From positions 186,001 to 250,000 of the forward strand of contig VWYX01000675.1 of the NCBI GenBank assembly GCA_013396525.1: a stretch of 64,000 nt of DNA, given 5' to 3'. Within the stretch, counting starts at the first letter, position 1; each line of letters starts with the position of its first letter. The notes under the pieces were generated by a model. The model was not told the origin of the DNA, ran no database searches, and worked only from the letters and a program-made list of their open reading frames with translations. The stretch comes from Chaetorhynchus papuensis. Taxonomy: Eukaryota; Chordata; Aves; Passeriformes; Rhipiduridae. Shown here one piece after another: positions 1 through 11,912 of this stretch. Made by a program: the position numbers and the translations under genes.

Positions 1-3000
1 AATGCTGGGGGAAAAATCATGTCTTTTAAAGCAAGGATTTAAGCAGCATGTGAGTAAGCCTTACTGCATCTCTTCCCTTCCACACAGTTGGCAATTGAAT
101 TATCAGTGTAAAGCAAGGCTACAAAGGGATATATTTCTTGTGAAAATCTTTTATGACCACAAAGTCAACACGTCAGCATTTTTAGAACAATCTGCAGCAC
201 ACACACCCTAGAAGGCCATCGGCCAAACTTTGTCCCCTAAAACCTGAGCTGACATTGAAGTAATCTTGATAGTAGTTCTTTTTTCATAATCTTACCAAAG
301 AGACTTTTTTCTCCCTGCCTGATGGGAGGGGAGGGGAGAGGAGAGGAGAGGACAGGAGAATGAAAATGGAAAAAAATGCAAAAAATGGGATACAAGGTAC
401 TCTAGAAATAAAGCACTAAGGTCTGAAAACCAAAGGTTGAAGTGATTTGGACTGGTTTTCAGTTACTATAACCAGCCAAGCGAGCAAACACCACCCTGGA
501 TGCACACTAAGAAGCCAGTTAACTCCAATCTGATTGCCAAGAGCATGAGGGCTGGAAATACAGAATGAAGCTCACCCATTCAGACCTGTCCCACCAAGGG
601 ACACCAGCTGGTTAGAAGAAAAACCTGTTTCCGGGTCTTGCACTCCAGGAGTTTATATTTGTCATTATTCTCAGTCATTTCATTACTACCAAAGGCTTGA
701 AAAACTGCAAGAGGTTATCAAGGACACATGGAAAGCTGGAGTGGTTCTGTCGGCTGTGTGGATGTGTGTTGTGAGCACCAATTGCCCGGGAAGCCATGGA
801 ACAGGCTTGGCAGCTGAGTGCAAAGCTGGTGGGAAGAAGAGGCGTGCGCTCATTGGCAGTTCTGCAGTCTGGCTGCCTTCACAGCTTTCTCCAAAGCTCT
901 TCTGGATCTAGTCCCCAATGCACAAAAAATACCTTTTTGGAAACTGAAAGAAGAAAAAGAACCCAATGGCACAATTCTTTGTGAAAGGAGTCCTTTAAAT
1001 CTTATCCTTCAAATAAAACTTCCAAAGAAACCTGGGGTTTGTGCAGCACGCTGCTGGGGTGGGGGGAGTGGGAAGGGATGTTAAAGGTTCAGGTTTAAAC
1101 ACAGCAACTTAGATGCTTAATTCCTAGATGATCCCAGAAAAAAAACCCCTGAATTTGATGGCAGTTCCTCCAAGCCTGCCCTTAGCCAGATCCACCATGG
1201 AGGGATTCTGTGCTCCGCATTTCCATCAGCTGTCTTCTTGTGTGCTGGCCTGGGACCCATCAGCAGTTGTTGGGTGCTCGTGCTGCTCACTCAGGGCTTG
1301 CAGAGAAAGAGCTCTGACCTCACCTTGCTCTTGCTGTGGTCATGGGGCCTGGTGGGGCACAGGAGGTCCCCAGCCTCAATACCTCATTCCTGGAAGGACA
1401 GGAGGGCCCGGAGGGGATCCCCTGCTGCCTGTGTGGGAACACAGCAGCTGGCACTGCCAAGGTCTTGGGCTCTCTCGATACAACACTGCCATGAGGTCAC
1501 CACCCACAGACCCACCGGCAGGGCAGCTCAGGGCTCTCCCAGCTCGCCCTCGGTTCCGGCAGGGCTGCAGCAAGGCTGCACCAAACCAAGCCTTGGACCG
1601 CACAACTGTCAGACACTGCCCTGGAAGCAGCCGGAGCCGCCTGCAGCGGGGGCACAGCCTCCCATCAGAGCAGGGTGGTGGGACGGGCAACACGGGTGTC
1701 ATGGGGCTTCCTTCTGCTGCCGCCGCAGCGACGGTGCTGAGCAGCCCGGGGTCGGGGCCGTGCCACGGGAGGTCGCTCTGCCACCGCCGATCGGTGTCCC
1801 CGGCCCTGCCCCGCAGGGCCGCAGCTGTTCCTCTGCACGGAGCCAGGGTACACTGTGTTCACTCCGAGTCCTTGGTTAAACAAAATGTTTATGCGTGCCT
1901 CTGCTCCAGCAAACATCTTGGCGGCTGCACGAAGCCTGTTCACTGCTGCTGCTCCAGCTGCACTGGAATTGGGGCAGGGTCTGTGCGATGCTTCAGGTGC
2001 CAGCTGGCCTTCCTGGGATGGTCCCCACTCCAGGAACACCCCACCTCCCCCCGGTCCCTGCACCCCCAGTTCCACTGTGAGGGACCTTGTCTGCTGAGGA
2101 AGGCTGTGCCCTGCAGCCCCTTGGTGCCAAGGGGAGCTGCTGGCCCTTTTGAAAGGCTGGGGGTGGCCATGCTTTGCTTCTTTACTCTGAGGGACTGACA
2201 GCCACCCCACAAACCCATTTCCCACCTGAGCAGGGCTTTAAGGTGCATCTTGAGATTTCAAGAGCAGCTAAGACATTGCCTGGGCTCCATGGTGCCTCCA
2301 GCAGAGCAGAACACTCTGCCACTGTGCCTTCTTGACATCATGCTGCTGCACCCGCTGACCATGGCCATGTACAGCATGATGGAGTTAGGTGGGCATAGTC
2401 AGCCCTGGCTGGGGCAACCGCAGGGCTCGGACTGGCTCCCAGGGCTGGCCTGATTGCAACTCCATGTCCCCTGTACTGTCCAGCCAGTGTCGTCCAGGAT
2501 GTGCCTGCTTTCTTCCCTGCCTGAGGGGATTGTGTCAGCTGTGCACATCTGGAGTTAACTGGGCACAGGCTGGCCCTGCTGGCCCTGCTGGGTCATCTCT
2601 CAGGCATCATGCAGCTGCTGGTCTATGCCTGCAAGGCAGCCCTCAGCCAGATGTGCTGTCATCACATTCATGCTGTTGCTCCAGCTGATACCTTCAAACC
2701 CCTTGGAGGGAGTGGGGTGACTCCCTCCCCAAGCCATATACCCTGGGAGGATGGAGCAGCATGCCCTGGGTGAGTGGGGAACCAGCATGCTGAGCTCATT
2801 TACAACCCTGCCAGGTGAGACCAAGGGAAGGGTTCTGCAGGACTGAGAGAGGACCAAGACCAAAGCTCACAGCTCCATCCTTGAACTCAGGAGGCCAGAA
2901 AGGAGAAGGTGCTGATGGCCACTCAGATGATACCAACCCACACTGGGCTCCCAGCCTGGAGTGTTTCCCAAGAGCACGGGCTTTCAGCAGAGCTGGTTGC

Positions 3001-3957
3001 CCAAGCGGCTTGCATGCCCCTGCCAGGCTGTGTGCCATGGCTCTTGCGAAACAGTGTTGATAAACACTCTGGGGCATGCCAAGTCCTGCAGAATGACAGC
3101 TGATGTGCCTGGGCTGTAAGGAGTGCCTGCACAGTGAGAGGAATTTTCCACTCCTCTGTGGTAAGCGTGTCTGACCCTGCTGGGGGACTGTCCCCAGCAA
3201 GGCAGAGATTATCTGCTGGTGTCCCAGCTGGCTTGTGAGGCCCAATAAACCCCCCATGCAAGGGCTGCCCTTAAGCAGACGGCAAAGCAAGAGGTGGTTG
3301 GGTTGCCTGGGGCATGGTGGCACCCTACGGGGCTTGGTTGGGGTCCCACTATCCCCAAGGAGACCCCACCACCCCTATTTCACCATGCGGCCATTCTTGT
3401 GTCCTGGCAATGAACTGCCCCCTTAGTTTCCCCTTTCCAAACACATGGGCCAAGTTGGGGTGAGCCATATGCTGCTTCGTTCCCTGTCCCAAGGACATGC
3501 CTTCCCTGTCCCAAGGACTTGATTCTGGTCCTCTTTCCGTATGCCCTGAGGGCAGTGGGGGACCTTTGACAGGGCCTTCCAGGCTGCCTGGGTCAGCTCT
3601 GCCTAGGTGTGTCTTCTAGCAAGTTGGAAATGCCTCAAAGACCAGCAGGTTTGTGGTATGAAGAGGGTATGCTTGATCCTGTGCTGGCCAATGTTTGGTA
3701 ATTAGCACGTGAAAGCCCAATTTGATTTGACCAGTGTGTCCTGGAGCTGCAGTTCTTTTTGTCCACCCTGCCATCCCACTGTGCTCTCAACAGAAGCATG
3801 AAAAGCTCATGCCAGGCAGCATAGACATGGACAATGCACCTGTGCACGGTGCCATGTGTCCCCGTCCCCCAAAGCAGCCTGGCACATGCTGTACCATCAA
3901 TGGCACAGTAGCTAAACATCAGCCAACACCTGGAGAGAATGGGGGGGGTCACAGGTC
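1..3957. other. No gene recognised
   Basis: The first 1.1 kb is relatively AT-rich; a purine tract of GGGGA/GGAGA units runs at about 325-358. The rest is GC-rich unique sequence. Open frames here have no family resemblance that I can see and overlap on both strands. Confidence 0.6.
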
Positions 3958-4044
3958 CCTTCCTTCCTTCCTTCCTTCCTTCCTTCCTTCCTTCCTTCCT
4001 TCCTTCCTTCCTTCCTTCCTTCCTTCCTTCCTTCCTTCCTTCCT
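3958..4044. repeat. (TTCC)n tetranucleotide microsatellite, about 21.75 units
   Basis: An uninterrupted CCTT/TTCC run of 87 bp is followed by a looser pyrimidine tract to about 4090. The strand-asymmetric homopyrimidine mirror repeat can in principle form triplex DNA. Confidence 0.98.
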
Positions 4045-7000
4045 CTCACTGTTGCTGTTTCTCTTTCCTCCCTTTCTTCCTCTCTTTTGCTGCCACCTGG
4101 ACATGCCCCTGCTGCCACCCTGGTGCTCCCTTGCTTATCCTTCTGGCATCTGGGCTAGCAGCAGCAGAGATGCTCACAGCCCAGGGCTGCTCATACCATT
4201 TCACACCTGGCTGCTGCCCTGTGCTATGCGTGGTGGCTGTCCCAGCCCAGCTGGGCTGTGATGGAGCAGCACCACTTGCTCTGAAGGTCCCCTGTCCCTT
4301 CCCATGTCCCTGCAGCCTCCGGGCCAGTGGGTGCTGGACCAAGGCACTGTGGGAGCCGAGACAGTGGCAGAGTGACAGGATGCACTTGCTGATGGTCCTG
4401 CTGGGAGCCCGTGCCTGGGAACGGGCACATGCAGGGGTCTGTTGCTGTGTGGGAACCTGTGCTTCGGATGGAGACAGTGCCAAGAGGGACTTTACGGTTT
4501 GCTCATGGCAGCAGACACAGGAACATTGCTGTCTCCTGGCCCCAGCTTGTGGCATCGTGGCTTGTGCTTGTGGGCAGAGGCGACAGTGGCAGCGCAGCTT
4601 TTGGTGCCGGCACCTCTCCACTGGGGAGAGACAGAGCTTGGGCAAAAGGCAGCAGCAGCGGCAGTGAACCCTGTCCTGCCCCCGGCTGTTTGGGACATGC
4701 TGTTCTCGCAAGCGATGATAAGGACAATCAATAATAAAAGCAGGCAGATGGAACGCAAGCCCGGCCTCCAGCCAGCGACCTTCAGGAGCTGGGTTACTGG
4801 AGCAGGCGCAGGCGTTTTGGCAGTGGCCAGAGCAGCGTCGCGTCGGGAGCCAGTGCAGGGTAAACACGGCTGCTGCAGCGTTCGGACAGCGCTGCCCGAG
4901 CGCATGGCTCGGCCACCACCCCCTGGCATGCAGCCTGATAGCACCGGGCATCGCGGCAGCTCAGGCACACGCTGTGCACCTTGGTAACGAGCTGGGACAG
5001 TAAGAAAACTCCGCGGAGCGCAGGGCTGCCTGTGCCGCTGTCCCCGAGCGCCGCGGCCCCGCACATGCGCTGGGGAGGCACAGCCGGCAGAGCCTCCGGA
5101 GTAACCCTGAGCGCTTACATAACCACTTGCCTGCACAAACCACCGCACAAACATGACCCACTCACCGCCGATCTCAGCAAGATCCTGATAAAGCAGAAAA
5201 ACAGCAACCCCAGCCCAGTGCCTGGACACAGCTGGCCCAGGCTGCTTGGGGCTGTGACGTGAGAAGGTCGGCAATGTCCTTGCCAAGCAGCTGTGGGGCT
5301 CCAGCGCTGCGTAACAGCCTGGAAGATTCGAGCTGGCGCAGCGCCCACACGGGCGTCTGCCTTCCAGCAGGTTCTGGCTCTTTCTGAGCTTCTTGGAGCT
5401 GCAGTGAAGCTCAGGGTTTTGCAGTTTTCGAGGAGACAAAGGGCTGTGGGGCCACACACAGTAACACCTCCTGTCTCAAGTGGAGAGTCCTTTTGCCCCC
5501 AAAGACAAAACAGCCTTTATGGGTGGTGGGGGGGGGATGCAGAGGATCTCAGCCTTCAGCTGGACTGTCCCTGCCTGGTGGAGACCCAGGCTGTTTCTTT
5601 CTTTGCTGCCCAAAGAACACTTCCTTCTCTTGAACATTGACGTGACAAGGGGTTCGGGATGTGCTATCTCATGTCGTCTGTTTTGGGGACAGGGCAGCAT
5701 CACTTCCATCGGTATTCTCAGTCAGGGGGTTCTGGCCATGGCACTGGTACTCCACAGTGCTGGCAGGCACTGTGTCCCTCACATCCTTCTCTCCCCCTCA
5801 TGGAGCCTGGTCCCTATCCCAAGCCTGAATGTGACACCGGCTGACTTCAACTCTGTCAGCTCCATCTGGCAGTTCCTGCACTGCTATGGCTATGGGTGAC
5901 CCTCTCTGGTCACCCTAAGGTCCTGTCCCATCAACTTCCCTTCAGCAGAAGTCCCTCCCTATGCCTCTACACCTCACCTTGCCCAGGGCTGCAGCTGGAC
6001 CAGCACAGGGACCTCCCCGCTGGCACTACACGAAGGAGCTGCCTTGGTTGGGCTCTGAAGCCGTGAAGGCTGCTGCTGGCATGATTGGGAAGATGTGGGC
6101 ATCACAGCTCCCTTGTGGAAGACCAAATCTTGCACAGCACAGCTGTGTGGGAGAAGAGGAGCTTGCTCCTGTGTGCAGCACAGGGCAGCGGGTGCTCCAA
6201 GGTATGTGCTTCCCCATCTGGATTGGGAAGCCCTTCTTACTGGCATCTCCTGCCCTGCACATTGCTCCCCTTCCTCTGGGCACGCGAAGCAGGACAACTT
6301 CTCCAGCCCTTTGAGTTTCTGCGGCAAAGACCCACTGAGAAAAGCCTAAAAATAACCTAGAAATAGTGGAGGAGGAAAAAAAAAGGGGCTCTTTATTGCT
6401 TAGCCAACAGGAGAACCAGTCGTTGCCTGGCAAAAATGAGAGAGGAACTGGGAGTTAAAATAACATCCGCTCGCAGGGAGCCAGCCCGGGCGGCCACGTT
6501 CCCAGGTCTCCTGCGGGCAGGAGCAATGTGCTGCCGCCAGCGTGGGCCGAACGCGTGGGAACTGTGTTCCTGAGCCACATCCAAGATCTGCGCCCTGCCA
6601 AGCTCCCAGTGGGGATGCAGGGACCCCTCCCTACACCAGCAGGATGCTCTCCACCACTGCCAGGACAGCTGCCTGTGGCCCCAGGAGTCATTTCCCTGTG
6701 GAGGATAGCAGGATGGGGTTTGTCCCGATATACTGGGTATAGCTGATGCCACTGACCACAGGCTTGGGCTGCTGGGCTTTCAGCAGTTGCTGGGATGGGG
6801 AGCAGGGATGTGGCTGGGGAAGCCTGCGAGAAACAGCCAGAGCAAGGGGAGCCAGGCTGTGCGTGTCCCCTTCCTGGGTCTGTCCCGGCCATGACCGGCC
6901 TGCTCACTTATGACCGTACCCTGGGTCTGACCTGAGAGCATCACTGCTGCTTCACCAGGTTTCGCTGTGGGAATGGGCAGCTTTTCACAGTGAGTGGGGG

Positions 7001-8445
7001 AACCAACCCCATTCACAGCAGCCAGGCATGCAGACTGTGGATGCCTGTGGCTTTCACTTGGAAGGTGCTGAAAGCAATCAGAAAACAGAGTTATATAAAA
7101 AATCATTTATGGAGTCTAGTCAAGTGGATCCGGCATAAGCCCAGCACATCCCGTCCCTCCTGTGGCATGCAAGGCCAGTTCCCTGGGGCAGAAGCAGCTT
7201 GCCTAGGACAGCCAACAGCTTTGCTGGGCCCTCCCCATCATGGAGAGCAGCAAAGCCAAGTGCTCCCCATGTCAGGAATCTCTCTTCTGCTTGACCTCAA
7301 ACACACCTGCAGACCTGGAGTAGCAGAGGTGGCTCTGACAAGCCCAGCTGCAGCAGCAATAGCTTATCTGCCACTCTGTGCTCTGCTCCTCCAGTGGAGC
7401 AATGTGATTGCAAAGTGGTAAATAAAACACTCTGGGCTCTGCTCCTCCTCAGCATACAGCAGCCGCATCCCTTAGGGGTACCACTGTTGTGATGTTCACA
7501 CTGGCCAAGTCCTGCCTTTGCGAAGCTGCTCCTGAGCCCACAGGGAGCAGTCCGGGAGGCTCTGCCCTCCCGCAGTCAGGAAAGCCCAGAGCACTGAGTA
7601 TCGTGACTGCTTTGGAGCAGTCTTGTGGGTGGGAGCAGGGGGTCTTGAGACTCCTGAAGGACTTGGGACTTGTGACTGAAGGACTGATTTCTGTAGGAGT
7701 CTGACCTCATTACTTTAAATCTTGCGGGCTGAATTATGTTGGTTCAGCATCTGGCCTGTTCCTCTTGTGCCCCTGCCAGGGGCTCCTGGGGAGCAGGTGG
7801 AAGTCATGAGTGAGCAGAGAAAATCAGGTGGTTTGTGCCATGCCAGAGTGCGTGAGAGTGGATGGAGGGCATGCTATGGGGATGCAAAGCAGAGCTGGAG
7901 TCCTGAGTTTGTCCCCAGAGCTGAAGCTTGAACCTTCCCTTGTGTCAGGCAGGTTGAAAACAAGGCAAGCCTACAGGAAAGCACAAGACCCTCCCTGTTC
8001 TCCAACAGCCTCTGACCCTTGCAGGGTTTCTCAGCATCACTTGTTTTCTGCTCATGGCAGAACACTGTGTGCCTCATGCCCTCGCTTCCTGGTGGCCAGG
8101 AGCACTATGCCGGGGTCTGGACCCTCCTGGGCTCAGGGGCTGCATGGACCATCCTGGTCCCCAAGGAGGTGACACCTCAGTGCTGCAGCCCCAGCCATCC
8201 CTTTTACCTGGGGAAGTGAGGCCGCCTGTCCCTGGAGAGGCTCGGGTGCTCAAAGGTAACCTGGACTCACTTCCCATGGCTGCCCTTTGGCAAAGCCGTA
8301 TGATAAACTCCTTGGAACAGGGCTTGCAGTGGCCCTGTCCTCTCCTGTTCCCTGCCCCAGTTCCCAGTGCATACGGGCGGTGCCTGACCCTCGCTCCTTC
8401 CCTGCGCGGCGGCCGTGGCTGAGGGTGCGGCCGGCTGGCACCTGT
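4045..8445. other. No gene recognised
   Basis: GC-rich unique sequence with a weak CpG-enriched patch at about 4790-5130. A 22-26-bp poly-A/T-rich element lies near 6370-6400. No coding exon, RNA gene or repeat family could be assigned. Confidence 0.55.
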
Positions 8446-8860
8446 GCCGTGCTGTGCCGTGCTGTGCTGTGCCATGCTGCGCCGTGCTGTGCCGTGCTGT
8501 GCCGTGCTGTGCTCTGCTGTGCTGTGCTCTGCTGTGCTGTGCCGTGCTGTGCCGTGCTGTGCCGTGCTGTGCTGTGCTGTGCTGTGCCGTGCTGTGCCGT
8601 GCTGCGCCGTGCTGTGCTCTGCTGTGCTGTGCCGTGCTGTGCCATGCTGCGCCATGCTGTGCCGTGCTGCGCCGTGCTGCGCCGTGCTGTGCTGTGCCGT
8701 GCTGTGCCGTGCTGTGCTCTGCTGTGCTGTGCCGTGCTGTGCTGCCCTGCGCTGTGCTGCCCTGCACTGTGCTGTGCTGCCCTGCGCTGTGCTGCCCTGC
8801 GCTGTGCTGTGCTGAGCTGTGCTGCCCTGCGCTGTGCTGTGCTGTGCCGTGCCGTGCCGT
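8446..8860. repeat. Pentanucleotide array, 83 units in perfect 5-bp register
   Basis: Every unit is a variant of GCTGT: mainly GCTGT, GCCGT, GCTGC, GCTCT and GCCAT, with CCTGC in the second half. The 5-bp phase is never broken over 415 bp. GCTGT-GCCGT dimers dominate the first two thirds, and GCTGC-CCTGC dimers appear after about 8745. Because the unit lacks stops, long frames run through it on both strands; these are repeat artefacts. Confidence 0.98.
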
Positions 8861-9159
8861 GGGTTGCCCTGAGCCGGAGCCGTGGCCAGGAGGTGGCAGC
8901 AGCCCCTCACCCTGTGCCAGGCCAGGGGTGTGGGGCTGAGACCCCTCCAGAGAAGCGTTCCCGCTGCTCTGTTTCCTCCTCTGGCAGCGTGAAGAGGCGG
9001 AGCTCGGCCCTGGGCTGGAGGGCAGCCGGGCTGGAGGGGCTCCAGGGACACGTTGGGGTGAGGATGAGGGGACAGGGCGGCTCTGAGCGGCGCAGCAGGG
9101 CTGTGGTTCAAGTCCTGCGCAGCGCTGAGGTTTGAGGCAGCAGCGTGTGGAAGTCGGAA

Positions 9160-9174
9160 AGAACAAACTGTTCA
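9160..9174. promoter_or_regulatory. Near-consensus steroid-receptor response element
   Basis: AGAACAAACTGTTCA matches the inverted-repeat consensus AGAACAnnnTGTTCT except for the last base. It could bind glucocorticoid, mineralocorticoid, progesterone or androgen receptor. It lies about 23.5 kb downstream of the TSC22D3 polyadenylation site. A functional link to that gene is inference only. Confidence 0.45.
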
Positions 9175-11862
9175 GCCGCCAGCCCTTCCAGCTTCTGCTT
9201 TCGAAGTTATCTAACAGCCCAAACAAACACGAAAGTGCTGGCTCAGCCGCAGCTGGCTGGCCTGGCCCGTTCGTGCGGGACACAGCCCAACCCATTCCTA
9301 ATCCTACAGCCCAGCCTTGCCGGGTCATTGCTTCTCCGTGGGTGGGTAAGGGGCTTTGCTCCCCCACTCCTCACCGCAGCTGTGCAACCCCTTCCAGTGC
9401 CACCACTGATGTCACCCGGGCAGCTTCTTGGGTTTCCATTCCAGTGATGACTGGTGGTCACCTGTCCCTGCAGAGATTGACAACCCCATGGCTCAGAAGC
9501 TCCCTTGCACTCTGCTCATCCCAGCAAGCAGCACGGGATTGCCGTGGAGATGCCATTTGCTGCGGCAGGGAGGCAGGATTGACACGGAGATGCCACGGCT
9601 GATCTCTGCGAAGAGGAGAGCACTGACCCACCATCACCGGGCGCTTCAGAGCACCCACAGCTCTGGAGATGGGCGCAGGCTGCAGGAACCACATGGTTCA
9701 GCCATGCATGGGGACAGGGACAAGCTTTGATGTCCCCAGTCAAGCTGTGGGATCAAGAAGCTGCCAGGTTGAGGGATGCAGGAGATTGCAAATGATGCAG
9801 AGGGGGGACAGAGTGCCTGGAGAGCCCAGAGCAGGGTTCCATGGGTGACAGAAAGGGGAAGCTGCGGGCTGTGACCAGCTGTGGCAAACAATGCTGGGGC
9901 CGTGGTGTCTTGTCACACACGCCAAATTCACACGGGGAGGTGGGGGTGTGCAGGTGGGAGGGGGAGCGGGGAAGGGGTGGAGAGCTCTGTTACGTAGCAC
10001 GTCCTCCAGCCTTCCTTCCTGTGGCCACGGGCTGAGGGTATATAAACAGTGGAGCTATAATTATCTGGGGTGGTGAGCAGTGCACCCAACTGCTGGCTGC
10101 CATGGGCACAGCTGGAGACAGCAGTGCAGAGCTCCCGGGGCTGGCACCCAGCTCCACTGCTGCCCATCACAGCTCCTCCAGTTTGCCACCCTTGAGTCAC
10201 ATCCTCTGTCCCGTGGCTGTGGATTCCTGGCTCCAGTGCTGGCTTGAGCCATTCACGTCTCCTGGGGGTCTCAGCCCCAGCACAGCACACTGCACAGGAG
10301 CTCCTGGATGAGTCCCAGGAGCTTGGGAGGGCTGGCAGGTCTCATCTCCTGCTGCTCCATCCCATCTCTCACCCTGCTGAGCACCAGCCGAGAACGGCCT
10401 TCAGCCAGGAACAGACTGGGGATCCAGAATGCTTCATCACAGATTGTGACAGCAGGGACACGTCCAGTGACAGGACACCAGCAGTTTGGCAGAGACCATG
10501 TTCCCTTGCAACGGAGAAGGGGATGAAGGATCATGTGCAGGAGGCTTTGCGATGGCTGCAGGCACAGACATGGTCCCTGCAGAAGGTCTGCAGCAGGGTC
10601 AGGGTGAGGAGGAGCCCCTGCTCAGTGCAGTGGCCATCCTGCTGCTGCTGGCAGGGCAGCCCATGCTCCTGCTAAGCAGCTTGGGAAGCCAGCCAGAACC
10701 TGCAGCCCCGTCTCACCTGGCCTGCTCCTCCTCTCCTGCAGGGAAGGACAAACCTGGGATTAGCTGTTCCTAACATATTCCAGATACTTACCTCCCAGGA
10801 TTCCCACTCTGAAGGACTTTGTTGATGAAAGACACAAACCTGGAACAGACCGTTTGGCTGATGAAAGACACAGTGGAAGTTGCCAGCAGAGCAAGTTCCC
10901 CGTGTGCTTGCATCAGGCTCCCAGGTTTCACTGGGGTGAGGCACGGCCAGCACCCTGTGCCCAGCTATGCTCCTGTTTGTGTCATGGACCTCCTGTCCCA
11001 AAAAGGGATGAGGAAGCAGCTGCTGCCATTTTGTCCTTCTGGGGAGACTGGCAGGGAGCTGGAGAGTACAGCTACATTCCATGGGAACCCTGAGAACAGG
11101 CTGCTCTCCTCAGCTGCCCTGGGGACAGTGGGAGCAGAGAGGGGGTTTGGCCCAGGGCTGTGCAGGATCTGTGGCTGGAGGGTAAGATTCGAGGAGGGTG
11201 CTGAAGCTGGGGTCGGCTCTGAGGGGATTGTGCTGCAGGCAAAGGCATCGCCCTGCAGCACCAGCACAGGTTCACCTGTCCAGGTGGACACCTACCCACG
11301 GAGGCCGACCAAGGACTTCTCCATGAGCACAGGTAGAGGGGGAACCCCTCCCACTGCAGTGATGCAATCCTGGAATCACCCCTAAAGATGCTCGTCCAGA
11401 CTCCACTTTCTGAGCTGACTCACAGTCTGCTTTCATCCTGGAACACCCTGTGCCTACGGCATGCCTTTCCCAAGCAGCTGTGGTGGCGAGTGTTCCTTGT
11501 CAACAAGCCCTGCAGGTATCACACATCCCAGAGGACCCGGGGGCCCGCAGGGCCTGTATGAGCAGCTGGGGTGTATCGGGGTGCAGGCTGGGCTCGTAAC
11601 CCACAGCGTCAGCAAACATTGGTCCTTTCCCTGCCCTGTGGAGAGGATGGGTCCCTGGGGCAGAGGTGACCTCCAGTTTGTGTGAGCAGCACGGCACTGG
11701 GGATGGGGACCTGTAGGTGGTCTTGGCAGAGGGGATCCCAGCAGGTGTTTCACAGTCCTCATTTGACTGCCTTGGGCTTGGTTTAAAGGTGGATTATCTC
11801 CAACCCAGTGAGAAGAGCTTCCCTGTGAGATTCCATCTCCTACCTGGTAGGAGAGTTAGACT

Positions 11863-11912
11863 TTGAAGATCATTGTGGGTCCCTTCCAACTCAGGGTATT
11901 CTATAATTCTAC
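11863..11912 (+). mobile_element. CR1-type LINE 3' end fragment
   Basis: GATCATTGTGGGTCCCTTCC followed by AACTCAGGGTATTCTATAATTCT is the familiar terminal segment of CR1 retrotransposons. Only the last ~50 bp is clear; related sequence may extend back to about 11812. It is 5'-truncated, as is typical, with no reading frame. Confidence 0.8.

Noticed and set aside
9105..9125. GGTTCAAGTCC, resembling a tRNA T-loop
   Set aside because: The flanking bases do not form a T-stem, and no D- or anticodon arm precedes it at the right distance.
8267..9367. Long open frames on both strands (up to 366 codons)
   Set aside because: They are products of the stop-free 5-bp array and have purely repetitive translation.
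10039..10046. TATATAAA as a promoter
   Set aside because: A good TATA match, but no first exon, CpG island or downstream coding sequence was found on the plus strand.
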